Assembly: GCA_016719295.1 (NCBI GenBank)
Contig: JADKAF010000001.1
Location: 1,240,001-1,304,000, forward strand
Direction of reading: 5' to 3'
Length of the DNA: 64,000 nt
Source of the DNA: Planctomycetota bacterium
Lineage (GTDB): Bacteria > Planctomycetota > UBA1135 > JADKAF01
In this document: positions 1 to 8,598 of the stretch, piece by piece
Position numbering within the stretch: the first letter of the stretch is position 1
Layout of the letters: every line of letters starts with the position of its first letter
Position numbers and translations under genes: made by a program
The notes under the pieces: model-generated
Databases searched by the model: none
The model's input: only the letters and a program-made list of their open reading frames with translations
What the model was told of the DNA's origin: nothing

Positions 1-113
1 CGCTGGGTCGTCGTGCAGTGATCGAGCGCGCGCGGCACTCGCCTCTCTCGGGCGAGCGCGCGGCTTGCTAAGGTGTGCGTCGCGCGGGCCAGACCGAGCC
101 CGCGCGCGCACGC

Positions 114-2546
114 ATGAACTTCAACGCCGTCCGACGCCACGCGCACCACCTCGTCTTCGCGCTCTTCGCGCTGGTGGTCTCGGATCTCTGGCGCACGAGC
201 AGCACGCTCCTCCCCGACGGGTTCCTGCGCCATTTCCACCTACCGTGGGCGCGGCACGGAGCGAGCCAGCCAGAGCGATCGAACACGCTCCTCTCGGATA
301 TCCCGTGGATGTTCGAGGCGAAGCGCGAGGAAGCGCGCCGCCAGCTCCGCGAGGGCGAGCTGCCGCTCTGGGATCCCCGCAGCGAGCTCGGCCAGCCGCT
401 CCTGGCCAACAACCAGTGCGCGCTCCTCTCGCCCTTCACGTGGCCGCAGCTCCTGCTCGGCGTGCGCGCGGGCTTCGATCTCTCGATCGCGCTGGAACTC
501 CTGGTGCTGCTCTACGGCGCGCGGCGCCTCCTGCTCCGTCTCGGCGCGGGTGATCCTTGGTGCAGCGTCGGCGCGCTGCTCCTCGCCTGCACCGGCATGA
601 ACACGGTCTGGCGCGGCTATCCGGTGAGCACCGCGCTGGCATGGATGCCGTGGGTTTGGCTCTCCACTCTCGAGCTCGCCCGCGGCGGTCGGAGATGGTT
701 CGCGAGCGCGGTCGTGCTGCGTGCGCTGCTGCTGCTGAGCGGCCATCCCGAGAGCGCCTTCAAGTTCCTCGTCACGGATGCCCTCCTCGCGACGCTCGCC
801 CCGGTCGGCTGGGCCGCGAAGAGGGTCACGATGCTCCGCGCCGCGGGAGCGGGGCTCCTCGCGCTCGCCTTGAGCGCGCCCGTGACGGTGCCGACGCTCG
901 AGTACCTCTCACAGAGCCATGCGCTGGCGCTGCGGAGCGCGCTGGCCGCTCCGGAGCGTCCACCGCTCGAGGCTCTCGGGACCCTGATCGCGCCGCTCCT
1001 CTTCGGCTCGCCGCTCGTGCAGAAGCGCGTCGAGCCCGATTGGGCCGGGCCTATGAATGCGAGCGAGATCCAAGCCTTCGTCTCCCTCGGCACCGTGTTC
1101 GCGGCAGCGCTCGCGCTGCGCGGCCGCTCACGCGATCGGATGACCGGCGTGATCGCCGGCATCGCGCTGCTCGCCGCGAGCCTCGCCTACGAGATCCCTT
1201 TCCTCTCGCCGCTGTGGAACAGCGTACCGCTGCTGCGCATCTCGGCGCCGGCGCGCTGGATGTTCGTGCTGCAGGCGATGCTCGTGCTGCTGGCCGCGCG
1301 CGGACTCGCCGCCGAAGCACGCGAGGGCCGACCCGGGACCGCCGCGGCCCTCGCGTTGCTGGCGCTGCTCCAAGCGGTGCCGTTCACGCGCTCCTATCAC
1401 CCGCCCACGCGCCTCGAGGAGCTCCCGGGTGCGACGCCGGAGCTCGAGCTGCTCGCCTCGCTCACGAGCGCCGAGAGCGGTGGGCGCGTACTGCCCCTCG
1501 GCTTGCTCGATCCGGGTGGTCATCTGCTCTTCGGCCTGCCGTCGCTGCACGCCTACGATGCGATCGGCGTGCGGCGGTCTCGCGTCGCGCTCGATCACTT
1601 CGGCCTCGGCGCTCGGCAGCCGGAGAGCCTGGAACATCTCGCGCCGGAGCTCCTCGCCGCCTGCGACGTGCGCTGGCTGCTGCTGCCGACGCCGCTGCCG
1701 CGCGCCCGCCCGATCCCCGGCCTCGCGGCGCCCATCGCCCCAGGACAGCGCTTCGATGTGCCGTCTCCGAGCGCCGGGGCCTTCGATGTCGGGCTCTTCG
1801 TTCCCGGAACGAGCATCCGCCAGCTATGGCTCGAGGACGCGAACGGCAACCGAGCCGCGCTGCCGCTCGAGCCCGGCTGCGAGCTCGCGATCGCCGGGCG
1901 CCGCGTCCGCGTCGAGGACGCAGGAGCTCCCCGCCAGCTGCGCCCGAAGGCTGAGATCTGCCGCGCCCGCCTCGTGCGCATCGAGCCGAGCGCAGCGAGC
2001 GCGCTGGTCCCGCTGCAGGCGCGCACGGAGCAGGAGCTCTTCGTCGCTCCGCTCGCGCCGTTCCGCGCCCAGTATCGCCGCGTCGACGATGGCCTGCCCT
2101 GCGCCGTCTATGAGGTGCAGCAGCCCATCGGCAGCGCGTTCGCCCTGGAGCTCGAGCCCCCGCTCCCCCTCGCGCTCGATCAGCTCGCCGAGCGCGTACG
2201 AGCGGGAGCTAGCGAGCGCCTGCGACCGCAGAGCGAAGGAGCGCGGCATGTGGCCGTGCGCAGCGCCAGCGAGCGCGAGCGCTGGATCGGGTTCTCGCGG
2301 GTGATCTACCCCGGCTGGCGCGCCCGAATCGACGGCCGCGACGTCGAGCTCAGCGCCGTCGCCGGCATCTACCCTGCGGTACGGGTTCCCGCCGGCGAGC
2401 ATCTCGTCGAGTGGAGCTACGAGCCGCTGTCGGTGCGCCTCGGCGCCCTCGCGGCCCTGGCAGCGCTGCTCGTGCTCCTGCTGCTCGCCTGGCGCGGCTG
2501 GCCGCGTCCCCTCTCGTCGTCGTTCCCAGCTCCGGAGCGCGTGTGA
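114..2546 (+). CDS. YfhO-family-like integral membrane protein
   Basis: Large polytopic membrane protein of about 810 residues. Many hydrophobic segments fill the N-terminal half, followed by a soluble stretch and one last membrane helix just before the C-terminus. The C-terminal block with YPGWRARIDG, then PAGEHLVEWSYEP, then a terminal helix is the usual ending of YfhO-type proteins, which resemble GT-C glycosyltransferases and act at the membrane in decorating surface polymers. The ATG at 114 is preferred because the membrane-proximal sequence begins there. An in-frame GTG at 75 would add 13 Arg-rich residues. Its stop overlaps the start of the next gene by 4 bp, so the two are probably co-translated. 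The family call rests on the C-terminal motif and topology, and the substrate cannot be told. Confidence 0.7.
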   Translation: MNFNAVRRHAHHLVFALFALVVSDLWRTSSTLLPDGFLRHFHLPWARHGASQPERSNTLLSDIPWMFEAKREEARRQLREGELPLWDPRSELGQPLLANNQCALLSPFTWPQLLLGVRAGFDLSIALELLVLLYGARRLLLRLGAGDPWCSVGALLLACTGMNTVWRGYPVSTALAWMPWVWLSTLELARGGRRWFASAVVLRALLLLSGHPESAFKFLVTDALLATLAPVGWAAKRVTMLRAAGAGLLALALSAPVTVPTLEYLSQSHALALRSALAAPERPPLEALGTLIAPLLFGSPLVQKRVEPDWAGPMNASEIQAFVSLGTVFAAALALRGRSRDRMTGVIAGIALLAASLAYEIPFLSPLWNSVPLLRISAPARWMFVLQAMLVLLAARGLAAEAREGRPGTAAALALLALLQAVPFTRSYHPPTRLEELPGATPELELLASLTSAESGGRVLPLGLLDPGGHLLFGLPSLHAYDAIGVRRSRVALDHFGLGARQPESLEHLAPELLAACDVRWLLLPTPLPRARPIPGLAAPIAPGQRFDVPSPSAGAFDVGLFVPGTSIRQLWLEDANGNRAALPLEPGCELAIAGRRVRVEDAGAPRQLRPKAEICRARLVRIEPSAASALVPLQARTEQELFVAPLAPFRAQYRRVDDGLPCAVYEVQQPIGSAFALELEPPLPLALDQLAERVRAGASERLRPQSEGARHVAVRSASERERWIGFSRVIYPGWRARIDGRDVELSAVAGIYPAVRVPAGEHLVEWSYEPLSVRLGALAALAALLVLLLLAWRGWPRPLSSSFPAPERV

Positions 2547-3061
2547 AGCCCCAAGTCCTGCACCGCAAGGTGCATCGCCTCGGCGCGATCGCGATCGCGC
2601 TCCCTTTGCTCTGCGTCCTCGTCTCCGGGATCCTGCTGCAGGTGAAGAAAGAGCTGCCCTGGGTGCAGCCCCCGACACAGCGCGGGACGCCGCTCGCGAT
2701 GGAGCTCGGGCTCCCGCGCGTGCTCGAGATCCTGGGCCGCATCCCCGAGGCCCAAGTGCGCTCGTGGAGCGACGTCGAGCGCATCGACGTGCATCCGAAG
2801 CGCGGCATCCTGAAGGCCATCTGCGCGAACCGCTGGGAGGTGCAGCTCGCGCTCGCCGATGGCGCGATCCTGCATTCCGCGCATCGGCGCTCCGATCTGA
2901 TCGAGAGCTTGCACGACGGCTCGTTCTTCGGCGAGGCGGTGAAGCTCGGCGTCTTCCTGCCCAGCGCGCTCGTGCTGCTCGTGCTCTGGATCAGCGGGAT
3001 CTATCTCTGGTGGCTGCCGCACGCCGCACGACGGCGAAAGGCGCGCGCGACGCAGCGCTGA
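2543..3061 (+). CDS. PepSY-associated membrane protein
   Basis: Protein of 172 residues. It begins with a His-containing amphipathic stretch (LHRKVHRLGA) leading into a first membrane helix that ends in SGILLQVKKE, then a small extracytoplasmic domain, then a second helix at about residues 130-155 ending in GIYLWWLP. The two-helix layout with His-rich N-terminus and a G-I-L-x-x-K end matches PepSY_TM proteins, often linked to envelope redox or metal handling. The GTG start at 2543 overlaps the stop of the upstream gene (GTGA); a longer frame exists upstream but would lie inside that gene. The specific role is unknown. Confidence 0.6.
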   Translation: MKPQVLHRKVHRLGAIAIALPLLCVLVSGILLQVKKELPWVQPPTQRGTPLAMELGLPRVLEILGRIPEAQVRSWSDVERIDVHPKRGILKAICANRWEVQLALADGAILHSAHRRSDLIESLHDGSFFGEAVKLGVFLPSALVLLVLWISGIYLWWLPHAARRRKARATQR

Positions 3062-3094
3062 GCGAGCCGGCGCGAGGCGCGCGGCTCGCAACGC

Positions 3095-3134
3095 GAGAGG
3101 CCGCGCGGATCACTCGCGATCCGCGCGGCCTCTC
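3095..3134. terminator. Strong hairpin between convergent genes
   Basis: A perfect 17-bp inverted repeat (3095-3111 with 3118-3134) encloses a 6-nt loop. It sits between the stop of the PepSY-type gene on the + strand and the stop of the redoxin gene on the - strand, so it could terminate both. There is no T-tract, which is common in very GC-rich genomes. Confidence 0.75.
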
Positions 3135-3191
3135 ACATGGTTCACGTCGATGGAGAAGAGCTAACTAGCCCTTCGCGGGGACTTTGAGGCC

Positions 3192-3809
3192 TCAGCCGGG
3201 GGCCGGCGGGAACGGTCCTTCGTAGACCTTGCCCGCCTTCACCGCTTCGACCGCCTCCACCACGTAGCGGCGCTTCACTTCCTTCGGCTTGCCGGGGCTG
3301 TCGTCGATGCCGCCGCGATAGCGGATCACGCCCTGCGCGTCGACGAGCACCGCTTCGCAGGTCTTCTTCGCCTTCAGCTTGCCGCCGAACACCTGGGCAT
3401 CGACGTCCTCGGCGAAGCGCGCCGCGAAGCCGTTCTCCTTGTGGAACTTCTCCTTCGCCGGGAGCTTCTCCGTGTAGTTGGGATACACGAAGAGGACCTC
3501 GACGCCCTGCTTCGTGAGATCGAGGTCGAGCTGCTTCAGGCGCTCGACGTGACTCGCGACCCCGGGGCAGTTCGTGCTCATCGACACGTAGAGGCGGAGC
3601 TTGCCCGCATCGCGCGACGAGACCGTCTTCGGCGCGCCGTCATCCTGCTTCAAGTCTCGCGTGGCGAGCTCGAACGCGGGGATCAGCTCGCCGACCTTCG
3701 TCCCGACGGAAGGCGTCTCGGGCTTCGGCGCAGGCTTGGGCGCAGGCGGTTCCTGCGCATTCAGGGCGGACAGGCCGAGCAGCACGCCCAGCCATGCAAC
3801 AGCACGCAT
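3192..3809 (-). CDS. Secreted redoxin (thioredoxin-fold, AhpC/TSA-like)
   Basis: Protein of 205 residues. It has a signal peptide (MRAVAWLGVLLGLSALNAQE), a Pro/Lys spacer, and then a thioredoxin-like fold. The segment MSTNCPGVASHVERLK corresponds to the redox-active helix start, with a single Cys where a CxxC would sit. A second Cys lies in KKTCEAVLVD, where related peroxiredoxin-like proteins usually have TPE before the strand. It ends with the family's RYRGGIDD segment. The start at 3809 is chosen because AGGAGA precedes it at good spacing and the signal peptide begins there. Likely a periplasmic peroxiredoxin-like protein; with a non-canonical cysteine arrangement its activity is uncertain. 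Confidence 0.75.
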   Translation of the reverse strand: MRAVAWLGVLLGLSALNAQEPPAPKPAPKPETPSVGTKVGELIPAFELATRDLKQDDGAPKTVSSRDAGKLRLYVSMSTNCPGVASHVERLKQLDLDLTKQGVEVLFVYPNYTEKLPAKEKFHKENGFAARFAEDVDAQVFGGKLKAKKTCEAVLVDAQGVIRYRGGIDDSPGKPKEVKRRYVVEAVEAVKAGKVYEGPFPPAPG

Positions 3810-3952
3810 CGGAGATCTCCTGGAACGTTTGGGGCGCGGACGGGCCGCGCACGAGCAGAGCTTACCCCCCCGCGATCGGGATGTCAGCCCGAGCGATCTC
3901 CGCGAAAGATCCCCGACGCCGCCCGCGCCAACTCGCCGCGGCGCGCTGCGGC

Positions 3953-4432
3953 TCAACCGTGTCGCTTGCGCCCGAGCCCCACCACGATCCGGAACTCCTC
4001 GGCGGTCACCGGCTGGATGGAGAGGCGGCTCTTCCGGTGCACGAGCATCTCCTCCAATCCAGGAGCAGTCGCCAGCTCGCGCAGCGGCACGAGGCGGGCG
4101 AACTTCTCCTCGAAGGCGAGGTCGACTTGGTACCAGCGAGGCTCCTCCGGCGTCGCCTTCTCGTCATAGTGATCGCTGGCAGGGTCCTGGGCGCTGAGAT
4201 CGGGGTAGCCGGGCTTCACCACCAGAGCGAGCCCGGCGACGCCCGGGGGCTCGGAGCTCGAGTGGTAGAAGAGCACGCGATCCTTCGGGCGGATCTCGTC
4301 GCGGAGGAAGTTCCGCACCTGGAAGTTGCGCACGCTGTCCCAGCCCGTGCTGCCGTCTCGGGCGAGATCGTCGATCGAGTACACTCCGGGCTCGCTCTTG
4401 AAGAGCCAGTGTCGAGGCATGGCGTTGCTCAT
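3953..4432 (-). CDS. EVE domain-containing protein
   Basis: Protein of about 159 residues that is a single EVE (PUA-like) domain. It shows the typical opening MPRHWLFKSEPGVYSIDDL, the W-D-S-V-R-N-F segment, the DRVLFYHSS strand, the Y-P-D-x-S and D-P-x-S-x-Y-D block, and the W-Y-Q-V-D-L strand. The family binds modified bases in DNA or RNA (thymocyte nuclear protein 1-like), so a role linked to nucleic acid modification is expected but not shown here. Two starts are possible: ATG at 4432 or ATG at 4420. The second fits the family's usual N-terminus better. Confidence 0.88.
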   Translation of the reverse strand: MSNAMPRHWLFKSEPGVYSIDDLARDGSTGWDSVRNFQVRNFLRDEIRPKDRVLFYHSSSEPPGVAGLALVVKPGYPDLSAQDPASDHYDEKATPEEPRWYQVDLAFEEKFARLVPLRELATAPGLEEMLVHRKSRLSIQPVTAEEFRIVVGLGRKRHG

Positions 4433-4485
4433 GTGCGTGGCGTCAGGCTCGAGATGAGAACCCAGACCTCCTCGGCTCGCTACTG

Positions 4486-5189
4486 GTGCACTCGCTCCTC
4501 ATGCACGACGACCGCTTCCTGCCTTTGTCGTTCGAGCGCCTCGAACCCGCCGAGATGATCGCCCGCGCCGAGAGCTTCCGCTCAGAGCTCGAGAAGCGGC
4601 GCAGCGTCCGCCACTTCTGCGCAGATCCGGTGCCGCGCCGCTGCATCGAGCTCGCGATCCTCTCCGCGTCGACCTCGCCGTCGGGAGCGCACCGGCAGCC
4701 CTGGCGCTTCGTGGCCGTGAGCGCTCCGGAGGCCAAGGCCGCGATCCGCGCCGCGGCCGAGCGCGAGGAACGAGAGTTCTACGAAGGCGGTCGTGCACCC
4801 GAGGCCTGGCTGCGCGCGCTCGCGCCCTTGGGCACCGACTCGAGCAAGCCCTACCTCGAGGCAGCTCCTTGGATCGTCGTGCTCTTCGAAGAGCTCTACG
4901 GAGTCGAGCCCGACGGATCTCGGCGCACGAACTATTACACCAAGGAGAGCGTCGGCATGGCGGCCGGGCTGTTCCTCGCCGCGATCCATCGCATGGGTCT
5001 CGCCACGCTGACCCACACGCCGAGCCCATGGGCTTCCTGGCGCAGCTCCTCGGTCGCCCGCAGAACGAGCGGCCCTATGTTCTGTTCCCGATCGGATATC
5101 CCGCCGACGGCGCGCGGGTCCCCGATCTGAAGCGCAAGTCCCTGGACGAGGTGGCCCTCTTCGATCCGCCCGTCTTGGGTTCGCGCTAG
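4486..5189 (+). pseudogene. Nitroreductase-family protein, frameshifted
   Basis: The first about 180 codons encode an FMN-dependent nitroreductase-like protein with the motifs EKRRSVRHF, SPSGAHRQPW, NYYTKESVGMAAG and THTPSP, closest to the iodotyrosine-deiodinase-like branch. At 5027/5028 the frame breaks. The expected continuation MGFLAQLLGRPQNERP, then GYPADGARVPD, to the natural end is read in another frame until the stop at 5189. One missing base (CCC where CCCC would keep the frame) explains this. Without repair the gene stops at 5130 with about 35 wrong residues. The start is GTG 4486 or ATG 4501; the latter is plausible. This may be a real lesion or a homopolymer sequencing error. Confidence 0.8.
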
Positions 5190-5202
5190 CCTTCTCGTCG
5201 CC

Positions 5203-6897
5203 ATGAGCAACGCTCGCTCGATCACCATGTCGCCGCGGGTCCCGGGGTCCTGGATCGTCAAGCCGAGCTGGGACCTCCTCCTGGTGGTGCTCACGCCGCT
5301 GCTCGCGCTGCCGCTCCTCTGGCTCTGGCGCGAGCGTCGGGGCGACCTCGCGGTTCACGAGTCGGTGATGGCCTTCGGCGCCTTGGGCCATCACCTCCCG
5401 GGGATGCTGCGCGCGTACGGCGATCGCGCGCTCTTCGCGCGCTTCCGCACGCGCTTCCTGCTGGCGCCGCTCTTCCTCGCGCTCGTCTGCGCGGGATTCC
5501 AGCTCGCCGGGCTTCACGGGCTCGCGGTGATCGCGCTCGCCTGGGGCATCTGGCACGGCTGGATGCAGACCTTCGGCTTCGCGCGCATCTACGATGCGAA
5601 GCGCGGCTCGACGGCGCGCACGACGGCGCGCATCGACTTCGCGCTCTGCGCCGCGATGTTCGCGGGCCCGGTCGTGCTCTCCTCCCAGCGCAGCATCCAA
5701 GTGCTGGAAGCTCTCGCCGCGTGTGGGGTGCCGCTCCCCTCACCGGCGCTGATCGAGGGGACGCGCTTCGTCGCCATTTGCGCACTCGTGTCGACGGCGG
5801 GCCTCTATCTGGCGTGGAGCTGGCGCGAGACGCGGGCCGGCCGCGCTCCGAGCGCGCTGAAGCACTTGCTCCTCGCCTCGACCTTTGCGCTGTGGTGGGT
5901 CTCGACGAACCTCGTCCCGAGCCTGATCTTCGGGCTCGCGCTCTTCGAGATCTGCCACGACGTGCAATACCTGGCGATCGTCTGGGCCTTCAACCGCCGA
6001 CGCGCGGAGACCGCTCCCGCCTGTGGCGCGGTGACGCGCTTCCTCTTCCGTGGCGGTGCGCTCGGCGCTGGCCTCTACCTCGGGCTCGTCGCTGCCTATG
6101 GCGCGCTCGGCCCGCTCGCGAAGCAGGTCGGCGAAGAGCAGCTGCGGCACGGACTCGCGGGCCTGCTGCTCGCATCGCAGCTCCTGCACTTCTACTTCGA
6201 CGGCTTCCTCTGGAAGGTGCGCGAAGCTCCGACGCGGGAGGCCCTCGGCGTTTCTAGCGCTGGCACCGGTGCGCGCGCCGATCACCGCGGCTGGAGGCAC
6301 GTCGCGCTCTGGAGCCTCTTCGCCCTGCCGGTCCTCGCGCTCGGAACGCTCGAGCTCCAGTCCCTGCCCGATCCGGCTCGTACGGCAGCCGCCGTGGCCG
6401 CAGCTCTACCCGGAGACGCCGAAGCGCAGACGCGCGAAGGGCTCGCGCTCGCACGCGCCGGTCGCGCGGAGGAGGCCCTGCCCGCGCTGCGCCGAGCGAG
6501 GACCTTGGAACCCGCGGATGCCGAACGACGAGCGGACCTCGCGCGCACCCTGAGCGAAGCCGCGGATCTGGAGCTCGCTCGCGGGGACGAGAACGCGGCG
6601 CGCGCCGCACTCGCGGAGGCCGCGGCGCTCGAGCCGCAGCTGCCCGCGCTGCTCGAGCTGCTGACGCATTCGCGTGCGGCGAGCGGAGAGCTCGACGGCG
6701 CGCTGCGCAGCTTGGCGGCGCTGGAGCTCCTCGTGCCGTCGCCTCGCTGGAGGCTGGCGCGGGCGAGCCTGCTGGCCGACGCGGGGAGGTTCCCGGAGGC
6801 GCTCCGCGAAGTGCGTCGCGTGCGCGCGAACGACCCCGCCGATCCGCAGGCGATCGAGCTCGAGCGTCGCATCCAAGAGCGGGCCGCCAGACGCTGA
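5203..6897 (+). CDS. His-rich polytopic membrane protein with C-terminal TPR repeats
   Basis: Protein of 564 residues. About eight hydrophobic segments span residues 25 to 390, followed by TPR-like helices (residues about 400-560, Ala/Glu/Arg rich). Conserved-looking polar residues lie in or next to membrane segments: H63-H64 (FGALGHHLPG), H118 (WHGWMQTFGF), H252 (CHDVQYL) and H329 (LLHFYFDGFLWKVR). Such a set of buried His/Asp could bind metal, but that is inference. I do not recognise an enzyme name; the membrane core resembles an uncharacterised family that ends with an H-x-x-x-D-x-x-x-W-K-x-R motif. It starts 13 bp after the nitroreductase frame, so the two may be co-transcribed. ATG 5227 is an alternative start. 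Confidence 0.55.
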   Translation: MSNARSITMSPRVPGSWIVKPSWDLLLVVLTPLLALPLLWLWRERRGDLAVHESVMAFGALGHHLPGMLRAYGDRALFARFRTRFLLAPLFLALVCAGFQLAGLHGLAVIALAWGIWHGWMQTFGFARIYDAKRGSTARTTARIDFALCAAMFAGPVVLSSQRSIQVLEALAACGVPLPSPALIEGTRFVAICALVSTAGLYLAWSWRETRAGRAPSALKHLLLASTFALWWVSTNLVPSLIFGLALFEICHDVQYLAIVWAFNRRRAETAPACGAVTRFLFRGGALGAGLYLGLVAAYGALGPLAKQVGEEQLRHGLAGLLLASQLLHFYFDGFLWKVREAPTREALGVSSAGTGARADHRGWRHVALWSLFALPVLALGTLELQSLPDPARTAAAVAAALPGDAEAQTREGLALARAGRAEEALPALRRARTLEPADAERRADLARTLSEAADLELARGDENAARAALAEAAALEPQLPALLELLTHSRAASGELDGALRSLAALELLVPSPRWRLARASLLADAGRFPEALREVRRVRANDPADPQAIELERRIQERAARR

Positions 6898-7049
6898 AGC
6901 GCTGCTCTCCGCTCCACGCGCGCGGGTGAAATCGCCGCGAAAGCCTTTCCGCTCTCCGGCTGGCTGCCTTGTACCACCCCCCCGCCTGCTCTATCTTTCC
7001 CCGCCCTCGCTCGCCTCCCCACCGCGCTTGAGGGCTCGCCACGCGACGC

Positions 7050-7071
7050 GGACCGCCCGAAGGGGCGGTCC
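7050..7071. terminator. Hairpin in the 291-bp gap before the FAD oxidoreductase
   Basis: A 9-bp GC-rich stem with a GAAG tetraloop lies between the TPR membrane-protein gene and the next + strand operon. It could end upstream transcription. The rest of the gap (6898-7188) is C-rich and shows nothing else I can support. Confidence 0.45.
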
Positions 7072-7188
7072 CTCCACCCGCGTGATCGCCAAATGCGCTC
7101 GAGCCTGCCCTACGGTCGGGCCGACGCTACGGATGTCGTCCGCATTGACGGACGCGCGTGACCCGCTGAGTCCCTTTCCCCGACCGGA

Positions 7189-8598
7189 ATGAACGTCGTC
7201 ATCCTGGGAGCTGGCCTGGCCGGACTCTCCTGCGCCTACGAGCTCGCCAAGGCCGGACACAAGGTCACGATCCTCGAACGCGAGCCGTGGGCCGGAGGCA
7301 TGGCGTCCTCGCACGAGGTCGAGGGCTACTGGCTGGACCACGGTCCGCATCGCTTCCACTCCTACAACAAGGAGCTGGTCGCGCACCTCTACGAGGTCCT
7401 CGACAACAAGGTGCTGGTGCGCGATCGCCTGAGCCGCATCTACATGCGCGGGCGCTTCTTCAACTACCCGTTGAAGCTCAGCAACGTGCTGCGCAACATG
7501 CCGCCGCACCTGATCGTCAAGGCCTTCTGGGACTACGCCTGGATCCGCCTGCGCGATCGCCTGAAGCCGATCCCGGACAACAACTTCAAGAACTGGGTGC
7601 TGAAGCGCTTCGGCAAGACGCTGGCGGAGATGTTCTTCGTCACCTACACCGAGAAGGCGTGGAAGATGCCCGCGACCGAGATCTCGGCCGATTGGGCCAG
7701 CCAGCGCATCACGCTGCTGAACCTCTGGGACACGGTGAAGAAGACCGTGATGAGCCCGAAGGCCGGCAAGGACAAGCCGCGGACACTCGTCTCGGAGTTC
7801 TGGTACCCCGCGGAAGGCGGCATCGGCGAGATCTCGCGCGGCTACGAGCGCAAGATCCGCGCGATGGGCGGTGAGATCCACCTCGACACTCCCGTCGAGC
7901 AGGTGCTGGTCGAGAACGGCGTCGCTCGCGCGGTGACCTACCGCGAGGGCGGCGAGCTGAAGCGCCTGGAGGGCGACATGATCGTCTCGACGATCCCGCT
8001 CCCGCGCTTGATCGAGCACCTGAGCCCCGCGGCGCCGGCGGCATGCCATCAAGCCATCGCCGGCCTGCGCTACATCTCGATCGTCTTCGTCTACCTCGAG
8101 ATCAACCGTCCCTCGCTCTCGAAGGACCACTGGATCTATCTGCCGGAGAAGCACCTCACGGTGCATCGCATCTGCGAGTTCAAGAACTTCGACGACCAGG
8201 TCGGTCCGAAGGACAAGACCGTCGTCTGCTGCGAGATCACCTGCCTCCGCGGCGACGAGTCGTGGAACCTCGACCTCGAGCAAGCGGCGAAGATCGCCGA
8301 GCGCGACCTGGTCACCGTCGGCTTGCTCGAGCCGGGCATCAGCCGCGGCCTCTGGCTCACGAAGCTGCGCTACGCCTATCCGGTCTACGATCTCACCTAC
8401 AAGGCGAACCTGCAGACCTTGATGGATCACGTGAAGGGGATCAAGAACCTCGACACCACCGGCCGCCAGGGCCTGTATCGCTACAACAACATGGACCATT
8501 CGGTGGCCATGGGACGCGCCGTAGGCAAGGCCCTGAACAAGAAGGGCCGGGGCGACGATGACAAGCGCGTGGCAGCGGAGCAGGAATACTTCGGATGA
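7189..8598 (+). CDS. NAD(P)/FAD-dependent oxidoreductase (amine oxidase/UGM-like)
   Basis: Protein of 469 residues with an N-terminal Rossmann dinucleotide-binding motif (VVILGAGLAGLSCAYELAKAG) and the second FAD contact LEREPWAGGMASS, followed by WLDHGPHRFHSYN. The C-terminal motif GRQGLYRYNNMDHSVAMG closes the FAD site. The layout is that of protoporphyrinogen-oxidase/UDP-galactopyranose-mutase-like flavoproteins often found in polysaccharide or lipid clusters. It starts an operon with two methyltransferases; the first of these overlaps it by 4 bp. A paralogue lies at 51239-52648. The substrate is unknown; a role in modifying a glycan or a lipid-linked sugar is inferred from neighbours. Confidence 0.8.
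   Translation: MNVVILGAGLAGLSCAYELAKAGHKVTILEREPWAGGMASSHEVEGYWLDHGPHRFHSYNKELVAHLYEVLDNKVLVRDRLSRIYMRGRFFNYPLKLSNVLRNMPPHLIVKAFWDYAWIRLRDRLKPIPDNNFKNWVLKRFGKTLAEMFFVTYTEKAWKMPATEISADWASQRITLLNLWDTVKKTVMSPKAGKDKPRTLVSEFWYPAEGGIGEISRGYERKIRAMGGEIHLDTPVEQVLVENGVARAVTYREGGELKRLEGDMIVSTIPLPRLIEHLSPAAPAACHQAIAGLRYISIVFVYLEINRPSLSKDHWIYLPEKHLTVHRICEFKNFDDQVGPKDKTVVCCEITCLRGDESWNLDLEQAAKIAERDLVTVGLLEPGISRGLWLTKLRYAYPVYDLTYKANLQTLMDHVKGIKNLDTTGRQGLYRYNNMDHSVAMGRAVGKALNKKGRGDDDKRVAAEQEYFG

Noticed and set aside
1..74. Possible tail of an upstream gene (frame ends TGA at 19-21)
   Set aside because: Too short to support a coding call.
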